This document shows, one piece after another, positions 4,819-5,223 of a stretch of DNA of 5,223 bases. Both the position numbers and the translations under genes were made by a program. The notes beneath the pieces were generated by a model, which was given only the letters and a program-made list of their open reading frames with translations, made no database searches and had not been told where the DNA came from. Source of the stretch: Candidatus Aminicenantota bacterium (lineage in GTDB: Bacteria; Acidobacteriota; Aminicenantia; Aminicenantales; Aminicenantaceae); contig JAGLRY010000453.1 in assembly GCA_023135995.1 (NCBI GenBank), positions 1 to 5,223 on the forward strand, in the 5' to 3' direction. Numbering within the stretch: the stretch's first letter is position 1; each line of letters starts with the position of its first letter.

Positions 4819-5223
4819 TATTTTCCTCTTTTGATCTTTACTGGAATGGGTTCTTGGGGATAGTATCCCTTTGAAAAGGGAAACGCGAGGGATAATCCGG
4901 AGACATGGACATCCTCGTTCCAGGCGATTTGGGATTCAACCAATCCCTGAGGCAATGACCCCGATAATTTGAGCACACCCTCCATCTTTCCGCTCGATGA
5001 CTCCACGATGAGAGGATCTTCGTTTTTAAATCCCATTTTTTCTGCATCAGCAGGATTCATTCGAATCCACAGGGAGTTTTGGATGGCCGCAAACCCTCTA
5101 TTTTCCAGGCTCAATGATAAGTTTCTGTAATAATCAATATTAGGCCTCAGGATCATCTCAAACGGGTATTTCTTGGAGGTCTCCAGACCTGCCCAATTAA
5201 ATTTCATTGGATCGAGCCTTTCC
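4818..5223 (-). CDS. Molybdopterin oxidoreductase, C-terminal part (N-terminus outside window)
   Basis: The frame is open from the right edge to the TAA at 4818-4820, showing about 134 residues. An ATG at 5207 is internal: codons reading ERLDP precede it without a stop, and a 129-residue protein would lack everything but one domain. The visible part is the molybdopterin-dinucleotide-binding domain that ends the alpha subunits of formate dehydrogenases, NuoG-like proteins and related enzymes. Markers include YPFEMILRPNIDYY, then NPADAEKMGFKNEDPLIVES (the usual NP-DA-G-DGD-V pattern), SGKMEG, the LPQGLV turn and the terminal PIPVKIKRGK. The substrate cannot be told from this domain; formate dehydrogenase is one candidate. 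Translational overlap with nfnA indicates that the enzyme probably works in a complex with the NfnA/NfnB-like subunits in the cytoplasm. Confidence 0.85.
   Translation of the reverse strand, partial: ERLDPMKFNWAGLETSKKYPFEMILRPNIDYYRNLSLSLENRGFAAIQNSLWIRMNPADAEKMGFKNEDPLIVESSSGKMEGVLKLSGSLPQGLVESQIAWNEDVHVSGLSLAFPFSKGYYPQEPIPVKIKRGK
4824..4829 (-). promoter_or_regulatory. Ribosome binding site of nfnA inside the upstream gene
   Basis: AGAGGA lies 5 bases before the ATG at 4818, within the last codons (KIKRGK) of the molybdopterin oxidoreductase. With the TAATG stop/start overlap it points to translational coupling and matched production of the two proteins. Confidence 0.65.

Noticed and set aside
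4818..5207. A complete 129-residue protein starting at the ATG at 5207
   Set aside because: The frame stays open upstream to the window edge and the visible part is only the last domain of a large enzyme, so the ATG is internal.

Overview
The window looks like a bacterial chromosome segment, probably from an anaerobe. The evidence is a molybdopterin oxidoreductase coupled to an NfnA/NfnB-type ferredoxin/NAD(P)H flavoprotein pair, the remnant of an acetyl-CoA hydrolase/CoA-transferase gene, an RNase HIII and an AlaX-type editing protein. Base composition is moderate, and I cannot fix the lineage from this sequence. Every gene I can support lies on the minus strand, so transcription runs from high to low coordinates. 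Both ends cut through genes.

Right part (5223 to 2441): a tight three-gene operon. It starts with the C-terminal end of a molybdopterin oxidoreductase whose beginning is outside the window. Its stop codon overlaps the start of an NfnA-like FAD/[2Fe-2S] reductase, and an NfnB/GltA-like flavoprotein with two [4Fe-4S] cysteine motifs follows 26 bases later. In known NfnAB enzymes this pair moves electrons between NADH, NADPH and ferredoxin, in some cases by flavin-based electron bifurcation. A molybdopterin enzyme translationally coupled to the pair suggests a larger complex using another substrate (formate is one possibility). The NfnA-like subunit departs from the usual sequence in its nucleotide-binding half.

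Middle (2440 to 1727): no intact gene. Just after the NfnB stop lies a 5'-truncated remnant of an acetyl-CoA hydrolase/4-hydroxybutyrate CoA-transferase gene: only its C-terminal ~64 codons survive, with no start codon. Then come about 480 bases of non-coding DNA bounded in part by imperfect inverted repeats (CCTGRATTATTCA core, 1748-1765 and 2019-2036), resembling a small non-autonomous mobile element. Inside are a GC-rich, hairpin-rich part (1893-2013), an AT-rich part carrying promoter-like boxes in both directions, and a perfect 14-base inverted repeat.

Left part (1726 to 1): a probable two-gene operon of rnhC (RNase HIII lacking the usual N-terminal substrate-binding domain) and a long-form alaX (alanyl-tRNA editing hydrolase), 34 bases apart. 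The alaX gene is cut by the left edge. Both are housekeeping/quality-control genes unrelated in function to the redox operon.
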